Below are positions 26,465 to 39,169 of a stretch of 64,000 bases of DNA, piece by piece (the stretch's first letter is position 1; each line of letters begins with the position of its first letter). The notes below the pieces were generated by a model, which made no database searches, was not told the DNA's origin, and was given only the letters and a program-made list of their open reading frames with translations. Source of the DNA: Lanius collurio (Eukaryota > Chordata > Aves > Passeriformes > Laniidae); assembly GCA_020086605.1 (NCBI GenBank), contig JACBWW010000022.1:6611243-6675242 (forward strand), written 5' to 3'. The position numbers and the translations under genes are program-made.

Positions 26465-27511
26465 ACTGAGCTAATGGATTCACTTCAAATAATACAAAAT
26501 TGAGAAACTTTTCTCCTTCTGTTCCTGATATCCTAAAAAGTAGTAAACAAAGCTGGAACTGCTCTTTTCCACCCCAAAACCTTTGCATAACAATTTGCCA
26601 GTTTCTGTTCCTGTGTTGATGAAGAGGTTTAAAATTAAGACTTTCTAAAAATGTTGAATTAAAATAGTATTGTCAGTATTTTTAATCAGTTAAAAATTAA
26701 CAAAGTATAGCCTTTTGAAATGACTTCAGAAGTATGAAGTCTTTTTTCTGCCTGTCACTGATATATGGAGGAAGAATTATATTGAAATATTACAAGTTGT
26801 TTTGGTTATCTAGAATTTGCCCTGAATCCCGCAATTTTAGGTGATTTCAAGCCCAGTGCTGATGGTGATCTTTGGCTGGCACTTTTAGTTGGTTTTGTCA
26901 GCCAAAATAACTTCAAAAAAGTTGAAGTCATGTTCTTAAGTGCTACACTGTGTCAAAAATGGAACCATTTTGGGGGGAAATCTCGCTTTTTTCCCAGGAT
27001 GAAAACTCTTCAGTATGAACTTAATTTCATAGTATTTGGTTAGTCTATTTTAAAACAGAAATGCTGTGACAACAAGTTTTCATAAATGCTTCTCCAAATA
27101 CTTCTTTTTCTCCTAGTAACTGCTGTGCTTTTGGGCTTTGTGCAGAGACATTTTGTCTTGTGTTTTAATTTACTTGTGCTTATCTCTACACGACTTTAGT
27201 AAGTGCAGCTTACTAAATCTAGTGATCTCTCCAGTTGTCCAGTGTGCCAATAACTGATTTGACTGGTTGTAAACAGGATGAAATCTACCTACCTTAAAGG
27301 ATTACTTGGTACTCAAGAACATAGTGGTAGTTTGACATTTAAGTAGTTCTGGAACCATTTTTGTGAAACAAACAAAAAAAAAGTATACCATTTAAGACTG
27401 CAGTAAGTATGAATCTTCCAGCATGCAGTCTTGACAGAGTTGTTAATGGATAGGAAAAAAGTAATCAAATATTGTTAAAAATCAGTCTATATACTAATGA
27501 AAATGTTTTAG

Positions 27512-27541
27512 CTTTTTTTTTTTTTTTTTAATTTTTTTTCC
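27512..27541. repeat. Poly-T tract
   Basis: About 18 T residues, two A residues and a further T run form this tract. It opens a false Lys-rich minus-strand ORF. No retroposed sequence was recognised on either side. Confidence 0.7.
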
Positions 27542-29039
27542 TAGAGGAATGTGGTTATCTCTGAAAATTGATTTGGTACACATTAAAAGATTGCATAATG
27601 ATACCCTAAATAAAAAATTTAAAAGTGGAAAAAAAAAATAAGGAACACAATCTCTGGTAAGGAGAGACACCAGTTTATCAAATGACATGTTCTCTTTAAG
27701 AAGAGAAATATTTTTATATGCCACATTAATAGTTTGGGTGATTGTTCACCTAGGCTTAGGTGCCTCTTAAGTGTGGGCTCTGAATTCTGTGAAGTGTGAT
27801 TTGCCCTGTAGCCTCATGGCAAAGCAGGTAGACAGGAACAGTACATGGAGATTTTTAGAGCCCTGGCACAGCTCGTCATGATGTATCTTTAACGGTGGAA
27901 GTTTTTGTTTGAGGGAGCACAGGTCAAACCCTTCTCCACAAACTATTATTTTTCATTTCTGCAGCAGCCCAGGAGATACAAAAGCTTTTTTGGTTTAGTG
28001 GAGAACATCTCCTTTGTGGCATGTACTCAGTCCGTGTCTGTTACGGATGCTCAGCCAGTTTGTGTTAATACATCCTTGACATTGCTTTTTTACCAGTGGA
28101 TTAACGGTTCCTTCTGGAAGAGTGCAGAGGTGATTAGTCAGCCACCTCTGACCTCTCTCTTAAGTTGGACTTTGCAGCTGAACTTGAGAACCCATATCTT
28201 GTTTCACGTGCCTGCAGAAGGAAGGGTTGGTGAGTGGTGAGGCAGGAGCTGGGAATGTTGTGGTGCAGGGTAACAGAATACACTGTAATGGGGTGTCTGA
28301 GCTCTAACAGTGCTGTCTGTTTTCCAAATTGTATTGTCAGAATTTGTGAGCACGTCATGCAAATCATCTCTGTTGAGTTGCCAGAATCTGCAGCACATGA
28401 TTTTTGTTTTGGAGAGAAATCAGTGTGCAAATGTTTGTGTACATTTGATTTGGTGATCGCACTGGTTTTGTTTTTTTTTCTTTGTTAGGCAGATGAATCA
28501 GGTGATTAAAGTTTATTATCCCTGATTGAGTGCTATCACATTAATGAAAATTGTCTATATATTACTTTTTGATATGGTGAAATTTTCAAATAGTTGGACA
28601 TTCAATCTTATTCTTCAGTGTTGTAGTGTGGCGTTTTACTGGAACACAACTCTATCAGACTAATCAATAGCTTAGGCCTACAGTTGGCACTAACAGCCTT
28701 ATAAAGTGTAGGTTTTACAGATACTTTGAATTCAGAAGAAAAATAAGTAGCAGTATATATTACTGAGTTCCTGACAGAATGGAAGTTGGCAACAGAGTGT
28801 GTCAAGAGGATGAGAACCTCAGTGGGAAGTGATGTGTCCTTGGAAGAGGTGGAGATATGCTTGTGTGTTCCTCAGGTTCATGGTCCAGGTCCATGATGCT
28901 GCCCTGAAAGTCAGTGGAATGTGATGAAGCAGTAGCTGCAGGTATGTGGGATGCTGGTGTGTATATTGTATACAGCACACAGGCACCTACACATATGACA
29001 TTAGACAGAGTTTTAATACTCTTTAGGAGGAGCTGTGGT

Positions 29040-29112
29040 TTGGGGTTTTTTTGGGGGGTGGGTTTTTTTTTTTGTTGGGTTTTTTTTTTGTGTTTTGTTT
29101 TTTTTTTTAATC
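29040..29112. repeat. T/G-rich tract with several G runs
   Basis: This is an almost pure T and G stretch. G runs lie at 29042-29045, 29053-29058, 29060-29062 and 29077-29079, separated by T loops, followed by a long T-rich arm. The first four runs could form a G-quadruplex with one long loop on the plus strand, though loop lengths are not ideal. A similar tract occurs near 40.43-40.50 kb. It is non-coding. Confidence 0.6.
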
Positions 29113-32100
29113 TGGAAAAAGAAAGTGTAGGGTTTTTTTGAGCCTACAGGATGTTACATTTGATCAGATATATTATATATAGTTCAGCATTGTAATTTTG
29201 CAATTATCTCTTTTTCTTGTAAGATTTGTGCTGCCTTTATATACTAGTAAGATGTATTCCCCTTTATCACTCGTAATGGAAAATTAGTGTCCATCTGTAA
29301 GTGGCATATATATTTTATACAGGTTTATGTAATTTTATGTTCTAATAAGTCAGAATGACACGTGCAAAACTTTATTCCTGAACATGCTCTGAATATAAGA
29401 GAATTAAGAGTAAGTGCTTGCCTTGCTCTTTCAGGAGGAATCCATACTTAGTGTAAGTACTGAATCCAAAATAGTGATGGTACGTATTTTGGGCAACTGT
29501 TTGTAGTAAGGTAAATCAGAAGGTTTTTCTGTTTGTTCTCATTTGTCAGCTCCCCCTTTTTGAAAATTTGCTGTTACATTGTATTTTGTTGTACCTTTTA
29601 CACTGCACATCATCAGCATTTTCATGGCCTAGACGTGAAGTACCTAGCACATGGTTTGGTGTAAAATGTAGTTATGTACTGTAACAAAACTGGAGAGAAT
29701 AAGGCACTGAAATCAAACAGCCTAGTTTTCCATTGAGGAGCAAGGATCATAGCTTCCAAAAAATGGTGTATTTCCTAGTGCTGTTGTCATCAACTCCTAG
29801 CAATGTCTGGTGGTGTTCTCCTTGCTGCTTGACAGTGTCATATTCCCCATACATTAAATACATGTAGTGTAGCAGGCTCTGTTTGGGTTTTATTTCCTGT
29901 GTTCTTCCCAGCAGTGTGCTCTCAATTCTCTATTTTGCTATGACAGCTGGTATCACTACTGCACTTAAAAGATTATGAATTTCAAATCTTCACGATGGTG
30001 TGCCATGGTGTCACTGGGGGTAATGAAGTTGTTACTTGAGCCAAGTGTGACAAAACTTCATTTTTGAAAAAAACATGGTGGGAATCCCCTTCTCACAGGG
30101 ATATCCACAGACCTGGTGCATTTAGTGCTGTGGGGATGATAAAGGCATTGAACCCCTTATGTCATTCGAAGATATGATTCAGCTGTATGTGGTTATCTTG
30201 CATATGTACTAAATTGCTATTCTGCTATGGCATGTGTCTTAGACAGAGCATGCCCACAGGCACTTCTGGACATGTGGCTTGCTGTTTCATTTGATTGTGG
30301 CTTGCAGCTTCTTCATTCTGCAGTGTTTAACCCATTCTGTAACCTGGCTTTCTGTTTAAAATGATTTCAATAAAACTAATGACATTGGAAATACACTTTA
30401 AATTCTATATAACTGTATTTTAGTAGACAGTGTGTTAAAAGATGTTGTGACTAAGGCAGTAAGTAGCTTGATTGCAACAGGTAGTGGCTTCAGTGATGGG
30501 AGGAAAAGGCTGTTATTCTAGGCTTTTCCATACTAAATAGATGCTGAGACATGCTGTTCAAGAAAATCAGTAATGTGACATGTAATTAAACACTAAAAGG
30601 TAGTCCCAAATAAAAATATAATAATGAATTCAGAATCTAGCACTCACTGTTTTCCATTTTTCTTCATAACTTGTGGATGTTTAAATTTTTTTGTTGTTGT
30701 TGATTATTGCTCTTACCTTCAGAGATTCCAGTTTGCATTTTGTGTGCTACACATAGCAGAGATCTAGTTTGGCGATTTTGGTACAAGTTTGCATTCATAA
30801 ATATTTTAAGAGAAGCTCATATGTAGCTTAGAGTGGTAGGGCTTCAGATTAAATTATATGAGTCAGGCCTCACCTGTCAAATTATTTCACTAGAATCAGT
30901 AAAATTATATGAGTATTTATTTTGAACTACAGTTCATTTCAGTGTCTGGGAGATAGTACTATCTACTTCTGGCTTTGAAGCCCATGATTTTTTCTTCTCC
31001 TCTCTCCTCCACCCTGATTTATTCATAATAGTTGATTATGTTAATTTTGAGATGCTAAGAAAAGTACTCTTTTGAGTTATTTTGAATGCATAAAATTATT
31101 TGTTGTATAATTCTTCAGTGCTTATTAGAACTGCATGTAATTGTTGATGATGAAAATTCAGGCTGCTGGCTGAGTGAGCATGTGCAGGTTGTACTCAGTG
31201 GGATTCAGCACTGCAAAATCTAAGCTGTCCAGAGTGCAGATTAGCCAAGTGAGTCTTGTAGTGCATCTTAGCTCAACTGATTTCAGCAATAGCAGATAAT
31301 CACTGAAGCATACACTGCTGTGCAGTCCTTCAGAACTTAAGTGTTCAGCCTAACTACTGTTTGCATGTGACCAAAATGGAAAAAGGGAGGTGTATACAAA
31401 GGAGTGAATTATAACAAAGAACACTTTCTGCTTCAGTTCTTGTTCCAAAAACATATGTTCAGCCATGCAGGCAACAGTTGGGGTAAAGACATACTGTAGG
31501 TTTGGAAACAAAAGGCATGTTCTTTTCTTGCATTCACAGTGTTTTCAAACATATTCACTTGTTAGGGACTGGCCTGTCAGCTGGATCTTCTTGCAAGCGT
31601 GATTTCTTTTTCCTGACTTCTTTCAAAAGCTTTTTCCCCACAATGTTTTACACTTCATATAATCCACTATGCATGCTAGGCCTGCCTCGGTCTTTGTGCT
31701 ATTGATGATTCAGAGGTGGAGGGGCCATGCTCTGGGAGAATGTGGCTGAAGGGTAACCTTTCAGTCACCCATACATCTGAAGATGCTAAGCCACTCTTAT
31801 TCCAAATATCCTAAGTAATTTGGTTGCTCTTTCATGGTGAGGTGGGTTATACTTCACCTTTAGAACATTGCCAAACCAATTAGTACAGCAAAAATATTTT
31901 GTGAGTGTTGATCTTTTTACATTTTTTACTTTATATCTACATATTGAAAATCTTACAGAGGCTTATCATAACTGCCTTAAATCATCCAGTAAAAAGGATG
32001 TTTTTCTCAATTGGAAATTCATCCAGTTGTGGCATGCCAGAGTAACCAAAAATTACTTGGTCATTACTTCTGTTTGGATTGCTTTTTCCTAAATATATGG

Positions 32101-35100
32101 TTCAAGACCTGCGTATAAATATGCTTATATAGGCATAAAGGTAGTGGTTATTTCCAAATAAGCTCAACCTGGTTTAATTTATGGCCTTTAAACTCATATA
32201 GCTAGAAAATGTACTACTTTAACTCCACAGGTATAGATAAATGGAACAACTTTCTAGTGCAGACAAGACCTACAGTTTCTTTGGAAATGTCTAAATGATC
32301 TACTTGCTGTAGGTTTTTCTAGGTCAAACTACTCATCTATCAAGTCAGGTATTCATCCTTTGTTGTCAGCAGTGAATACCTCAAAGCAAGGCAGGGCTGC
32401 CTACATTTTAATGCATGTAGACTTGTATATAGAGCTTAAGCATATGTCTAACTTTAGCATTCTGCTCTATAATTGGGTTATGTACATGTTCAGTTTTGAT
32501 GTGCTCCATTGAATATAATGGTAGAGGAGAATATATAATCTTTGTGGCAATGGTTTCACACCAGCAACTTGTGTTTCCATTCCTTTTATGCTACAAAAAT
32601 GATACATCTGTCATAAAACTCTCCATTCTTTATATTTTATTTAAAAACAGACATCATGTTTAACTTAAAAAAACCTGATTTTATGTTGGAAGTTCTCAGT
32701 CAATAACCAGGACAGTTAAGGAGTTTTATGTTGGCTTGCAGATTATTCATTTGTTTTGTTGGAGTATTAACAGTGTTACCTGAATTCTCAGTAGCCTGGG
32801 AAATTACCACTGATGAATGTCTAATGATTAGAATATCCCATATAAGGCTCTTCAGTCCATGAGGATCATTTACTCAAGCAGAAAATCCTCAGAAAAGAAA
32901 ACTCCATGTAAATGTTTTCTAATGGAAGATGCCAGCAAGTGAATCCTTGCCAACATATGTCAAAACTGCCAGAACATCTGTGAGGATGGGATTAACTTTT
33001 TAGCACTGTCATCTTAAGAGCTTTGACAGGAAAACATTATTTAAATGTTTTTTCTTTGACTGCGTATGACTGAAAAGATGTTAACGGTAGATAAAACTAA
33101 TATAAAGCAGTTAATGATACTGACATATATTCCAAGTCTGTGCCTTTTTCTTTTCTTGAGGTCTGTGTCAGAAATCCTTGAGAATACTACAGCTTTAAAA
33201 TAAATTGTTCTTCCTTCTGAAATGAAATTTGATGATTTGTCTCCAGTCTGATAAAAGAAAGCACACGCTGGTATATTGCTTCTTTTTGAGGAATTTTTGT
33301 TTTGTTTTATAGGCTCCTTAGAAGTAAGTTATGTTTTAAATGTTGCATTGACTTCTCTGACTCTCAGAAAGAAAATAGTTAATAATAATTTCTTTCCTTT
33401 CAGTTCCCATGAGCCTACCTTCATTGCACAGTTTGCATATAACAGCTAGTAAGAGTAGAATGTACTGAACCTTAAACAAATCTATTAGGATCACCATGGC
33501 AAGAAACTGGGAAAATGGCAGGAAAAACGAACAATGGTTTTGTAAACCCTCCAAAGGTCAGAAAAAGGCTTTCAGTAAGTATGCAGAGGCTAGAAATCAA
33601 ATCCCATTTCCTATCATAAGAAACCAGTTGTTTTAGCAGCAGTGGTTAATGTACTGTATGTGAAAGATTTAAGACTAGTTGGAAAGCTTTGCTTCTGTTT
33701 TATTAGGCTGCTATTGAAAAGCCAACAGCATAACTTCAACTAGGTGCTTTGAGATTTCTTAATGGGCTGTCAAGGGCAAGACACCAGGTCTGTGCTATAC
33801 TAGCTCTTTCCTGTACATTAAAACAACAGGGGCCAAATGATCATATACAGAAGTATGAATTACTTGATGCTTTCTCTGTTCCATATGGTCAGCCATGTCT
33901 TTGGCAATTAATCATGTACAGAATCAGTTGAGTGCTCTCTGAAGCATTGAAGTCAACATTTAGTTGTACCTGTGCCAGTGGGGGCAGTGGGGGTTGTGAG
34001 CGTAAAATAGCAGGATGAGGAGCTGCTGGCGCCGAAGCCAGAGCAGCTGGCTTCTATAAACAACACTTTTTTCTTCTTTAACTTTTTTTTTTTTTTACTT
34101 TCTTTGACAAACATGACTCATTTTTCAATATCATCCAAAACATGAGGGTTGCTGAGTGAAACTGTGATATCTGGCATAGTGGATTAATAAACAAAAGGCA
34201 GAGAATTGGGTTTAATGTGCCCAAATTACTGGGTGATAACTTAAACCATACTGGCTGTTTCTATTGTATCAATGAAAATGGACCCATTTACTCGTGTTTT
34301 AAGTAGAAATTTTAAAGGTAAAGAAGAAATGAGTGGGTTTTTGTAATCAACTACTAGCTTTTTTTATCATGGGGGAGTTACAACATGTAAAATCAGCATG
34401 GCTTAATAGATTTCAGGTTATTTTTCCCTCCCCTCTAAAAGGGACCATGTTCTGGTTTCGTAGAATTTCATCAGGATACTTCTTGCACTAAAAGCAAATG
34501 ACAAAAATAACAGGGGAAAATACAGGACAGCATTTTAGCCCTGCTTAGAAATTTTACTCATAATGTTTTTCCCTTCTGTATTAGTTATTGATTTTTTTAG
34601 AGATGACTCCTATGTTAAAGTAGAAGTGGTTGGTAAAGATTCAGAAGCTTATCCTATTTAAACTGGTGATGAGTAAATTAAATCTTAACTTAGACTGAAA
34701 AATCTGATTTGTTGACCCAATAAAGTAGGACCAAGGGGCAAACTGTCCCAAGTGCCACTTTAGTTCAGGCTGAAGGCTAATTTGTTTGACAGAACGCTAG
34801 GCTTCATGTCTCCAGTTATACAGGGTTTCTAACCTTATGTCTGACTCCTCATGAGGTTTGTATTGAAGGAGGGAAAAAAATCTAGCTTTAGAAGATTCAA
34901 AATGTACCAGTGTGGGGTTTGTCGTGTTTAGATGTTGCTTTTTCTTGCTTGTTTGTAAGCAAGTTGTGATATTCACCCAGGACACACAGTTCAGCAGGGT
35001 AGTAGCCTATGGATGTTAAAACAGACTTTCTTCTACTGTGTATCTAAGGAAAAAATATTGTTATCCTGTGACAACACCTAGATTAGCTTTGTTAGGTATC

Positions 35101-35383
35101 TAATTTTGTGTGTGTATCCTGGGTGAATAGAAAGACCTGGTTATAACAGTTTCTATTCAGTCCTGTGTCTCTGATCTATTTTGTTGGTGGTAATGAGAGA
35201 AATAGGGTGTTGGTCTCTTGAAATCTAATCTTAGAACCTTCCTTCATTACATAATAAGAGAAGATGCTCTGATGGCTGCTGTCTGATATGCCTAAATTTA
35301 GTTCTGCTGCTGTACCAGGAGGAAGGCAAAGAGTACAGTTTCCTAAATTCTATGTTTAACATAAAAGGTTGGATTTGCTCCTG

Positions 35384-35414
<31 letters not shown>

Positions 35415-35415
35415 T
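35384..35415. repeat. Compound (TA)n(CA)n microsatellite
   Basis: About seven TA units are followed directly by about eight CA units. It is the clearest dinucleotide microsatellite in the window and is probably length-polymorphic between individuals. It lies within the proposed A-B intron. Confidence 0.9.
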
Positions 35416-36417
35416 ACTTAGGGATTTTTGAGAGGAGAATTGTGTGTTTATTTTTAAGACTAGGTGCCATTTGGGATTTAAAAGGAAAGTCCTAAATACA
35501 CTAATAGATCTGTAAGAATTGGGTAATATTTACTGAAAATACTAGCCATACTGCTTATTAAAGAGGTATGCTGGTGAATGAGTTGCTTCCCAGAAGTGAT
35601 AACCAATTTGTGTAATCTTGTTGCTGAGGTTGTCCAGGATATGTTTTTGCCAGCTCAGGAAGCAGAAGAAAGAAAGTTTCACCAGTTTGTAAACACTACC
35701 ACTCTCAAGAATCTCTGTGAACACAAGGATGAGATAAGACAGGCTGTAGGGTTGCATTGTTTATTTATTCTACTGTTCTGCAGTCCCAAGTGTGCTGAAA
35801 AACACTGAGTCAGTGCTGAGTCCAGTTCAGAATTGTGAAGGCTTCACTCAGCATTGGGCAAAGGGGGCCTCTGCAGGCAATTATCTGTCATTAAAAGAAT
35901 TGAGACACAAGATCAGATTTTCTTTGATGGGATGTGCAACTCTAGTGATGTTCAAAAGAAGGTCATTCCTGCTCTTTAGAGCAGGGGTGGTATCAGCCGG
36001 GTTTCTGATGGATTTTTATCAGTGTTGATGTGAGGAAATGGCTTTCCCAGCTGATAACATCTTTGACCGAGTTTCTTGAACCCTTGACCTTTATCAGTCA
36101 AGGTATATATTGAATCCCCTTGTTAAAAATAAATCCCAAAACAAGTTACATGGAAAAGAAAACTTTCAAAGGAACATGTTTTATAATATTATTTTACCCA
36201 GAATGCTGCTTTATTTGTTACAATTTGAGATTTTTATTGTGATTATAAGAATAGCAAGTTATTAAGAAGTGCCTCTGTAAAAGCTACACATCAAGCCTTG
36301 CACTGGCATTCCAGGCGACCTTACTGCCCTTTCAGCACTCTTAGAAAACAAGTAAATCAGTTAAATTGCTATGTATTGTTGTTGTATGTTGCGTAATAAT
36401 ACTATTTCACCCTCCAG

Positions 36418-36521
36418 GTAGCAGTGACTGTACTCACAGGGCTCAATAAAGAAGCGTTTATGATGTCAGTGTCAAACTATGTGTTTGACTTGAGCCATGT
36501 ACATCACCACATAAATGAAAG
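36418..36521 (+). CDS. Weak candidate alternative exon
   Basis: A good acceptor (ACTATTTCACCCTCCAG) is followed by 104 bases open only in frame 0. The peptide starts VAVTVLTGLNKEAFMM and ends SHVHHHINE, and a weak donor follows (GAAAG then GTGTTA). It runs from phase 0 to phase 2, the same phases as exon B, so it cannot sit between A and B but could in principle replace B and splice to exon C. The donor is poor and the peptide is unrecognised, so it may well be chance. A 75-codon ORF at 36609-36836 lies close downstream and also looks like noise. Confidence 0.15.
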
Positions 36522-38499
36522 GTGTTAACAGAGGGCTGGAGCAATATAATTGTTCTCTCAGTAAAAAGTAAATTATGTTCAGTTTCCAGAATTCTGACGT
36601 TTCTGTAGATGGAGGGGACTTTACTTAATGAAACTCAGGACCAAATTTGCAATTTGACCTGGTCAACAGAATTCATACAATATCACATGCAATATGATTG
36701 CGAATACTTCGAGAATAATGACCCATCTCTGACTGATAATAATCTATTAACATCACCTTTTCATCAGATTTTGATGGAAAATTCTTTAGTAACTACCAGT
36801 TCTCCATGCTCTGCACATTGTGAATCATTTATTTAGAGGATCCTGGTGTTTGTTGCAGCAAATAACTATACTTTTAGCTTTGTGAGGCATAGCATCATTA
36901 AAGTTGGGACTTTAGGAAAGTCTTGGAGAGAAGCAGACATCTCACAATCACCAGTGGATTTTCTTCTCCCTTTGTGATTAAAATGGCCATCCAAAGATTC
37001 TGAAAGGGAAATATTGGTGGACTGTAGCCTAGCTGTATGGCTACAGTCTTATCCTATAATACAAAGGTAAACTGTGGTTGTAGTGCTCTGTCATGTTTTG
37101 TACATGATGAATGTAAAAGTTAAAGCCCTAGTAGGTATATTTATTGTGAATGACAAGAAGTGTTCATTTGCACCATTAAAGAATGTGCATCATCTCATGT
37201 GAGTGAGTTCTCACTTGCTGGAGTCCTCTATCAAATCCTGCTTTAAACTGTGCAGCTGCTGGAAGTGAGGCTCTAAGGTCAGAATTGCTGAAGTTGGCGG
37301 ATATTAGAGCTTGTGGAAAAGGTGTTACAGGTCAGTGCAAGGGAAACCCATGTCAGTGAATCCTTATCTGAAAATGCTCTCTGGCTTTTTGTTTGCTTTG
37401 TAGCAGGGTCAAGAATGTGGTCTATATAGACAGAGTTTTGAACATTTTGGGTTTTTACAAGAAAATGTTCTTTTTGATGTTTAAGTCCCATATGATGGGG
37501 TAATGCTTTTCGGTAGGCCAACTGATAGAGCTCGGAGGTGGAGAGAAAGATGCTTTTGGTTCTTTGTCATGTGATGTTGGTGCAATAAATTTATTTTCTG
37601 TCTCTGTGAACCCTGTCATGCTTTTCTCTTGGAACAACCATGGCAGTAGCAGTGCTACTCCTACTTTACATAGCTTAGGAAGTGTATAATCTGCATGCTC
37701 TTGCTGTGGAAAAAAGCCCTATCAGAATGAGGATAGATCTGTCTATTTTCACAGACTGAAGATAATAACAATCATTTGTCTCACAGAATTCCCAGAGGAA
37801 TTTTATTTGGGCAGGACAGAATGTAATGTGTATATGATGTTGAGGAGGAGGCAATATGCCATGTGTTTTGTCATGTTCCAATAGGGGAGGTTATGCTGAG
37901 AATTGGAATTGTAGCTCTTGGTTATCTTTGAGCTATGTTTTCAAACTCACATGCACAACTTCCCAGGTGGGAAACTTTTTTTTTTGCCTTCTTTTCTCTG
38001 AAAACAAGTCTGTGCAAGAATTCACTCTGTTCTGTCATCCTTCCCAAAAGCATTTAGATGCTTTGATACGCTTTTAGAACATGTGAGTAAAGGTTAGAAT
38101 ATCAAAAATAATTCAGTGTGTGTTGGAGGCTGATTGAGGTGTAAAAGGCAATATAATGTCTTCAGTGAAGAGGCTCTGCCATGGTGGCACAGCTGCACAC
38201 CGAGGAGCATGTGGGCATTGGTGGATATAAGACTGGTTGGTAGCTGAGTACCAACCATTTCCTTCCTAACTTGGTACACATGGAGAAGTGCAGAGAAAAA
38301 CAAGGAGAGAATGGTGCATGAGTTGTAGGCAAAGATGGAGGGAGGGATCTGGAGTCAGCTTGTTGGAAGCATGAAGGATGGTAAGAACATCTCCAGTTCT
38401 CTTACATCAACTGGCAGCACAACTTTTGGTAAGGCCAGTAACATTTGATCTGCAGAGACTGAGTGTCATCCTGCTTCAGATTACTTAAATCCATTGCAT

Positions 38500-38516
38500 G
38501 TATATATATATATATG
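38500..38516. repeat. Short (TA)n tract
   Basis: About eight TA units are flanked by TG and TGTATC. It is a simple repeat with no further features. Confidence 0.8.
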
Positions 38517-39044
38517 TATCTTTTCTAATTTATTCTATATGTTAAAAGACTTTATTACTTAATTATTTGAGGTATTTGGTGATAAAGAGAACATGGGGAC
38601 TTCAGCAAGAATTTCATTCAGAAGGTACAATACAAACATTTCTTCAATATTTTCTTCAATAGCTTTACCACGGACCAAAGGGGAGAATGAAATCCCCAAA
38701 ACAATTACTATGTTGAGGAAAATACTTCTGATATTATTTGATATAAGATAGTATTTAGAAAATAACTATGCCTCAAGAAAATGTGGGCTGGAATACACAA
38801 TGTCTTGTGGTACTTAAGGCAATGAGATTTTAAGGTTTACCTTATGTGCCATGTATATTGATTAAATACCAAATATATGGTGGCCATTTCTAACTATCAT
38901 TTACTGTATTGATTTGTCAGCAGTGGAACTGTAATAAAAAAAGCTATTGATTTACTGTCCTTATTTGCTTATGGACTTTTTATTAATTTTACACATTGTT
39001 TTCTATTTCTAAATTATAATTTTTATGTGTTTCCTTCCTTTAAG

Positions 39045-39169
39045 ACAAGTCTGGTCCTCTCTGAAGTTAGAAAAGAGCAACAAATTGAGGAACAAAGGAA
39101 TGAGACCATCAGCTGCTTCCTGCTACTTCTTAAGGAGAGACAAAAGCTACGTAAAGAATGGACAGCAAG
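39045..39169 (+). CDS. Internal exon B, charged helical segment of the same unrecognised protein
   Basis: A strong acceptor (TTTCCTTCCTTTAAG) and donor (GCAAG then GTGAGAAA) bound 125 bases. Frame 0 is open for 41 codons plus two bases. It starts TSLVLSEVRKEQQIEEQR, has a hydrophobic patch ISCFLLLL, and ends KERQKLRKEWTA followed by a split Arg codon. The high Glu, Gln, Lys, Arg and Leu content suggests a long helix or coiled coil. One other frame is also open but gives a less protein-like peptide; the third has a stop. Frame 0 is favoured because exon A ends in phase 0 and exon C supplies exactly the one base needed to finish the last codon. No family is recognised. Confidence 0.52.

Larger units (their letters stand above)
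5876..39044 (+). other. Probable 33-kb intron between exons A and B
   Basis: If exons A and B belong to one gene, this is a phase-0 intron with a GTAAGT start and a TTTAAG end. It contains the CpG-dense block near 7.5 kb, the CR1 fragment near 12.4 kb, a purine-rich block near 17.2-17.6 kb, several poly-T tracts and one TA/CA microsatellite, each listed separately. ORFs of 90-150 codons occur on both strands, but they lack plausible composition or splice signals. Long stretches, for example 20.6-22.2 kb and 29.2-33.3 kb, are AT-rich sequence in which I see nothing recognisable. Additional exons with both ends in phase 0 could be hidden here. Confidence 0.4.

Noticed and set aside
27905..28240. 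111-codon plus-strand ORF after a CTGCAG acceptor-like site
   Set aside because: The peptide is not protein-like overall and no good donor in phase was found.
39045..39169. Alternative frame of exon B reading QVWSSLKLEKSNKLRNK
   Set aside because: It is open and could connect 36418-36521 to exon D, but frame 0 gives a more natural helical peptide and fits exons A, C and D with better donors.
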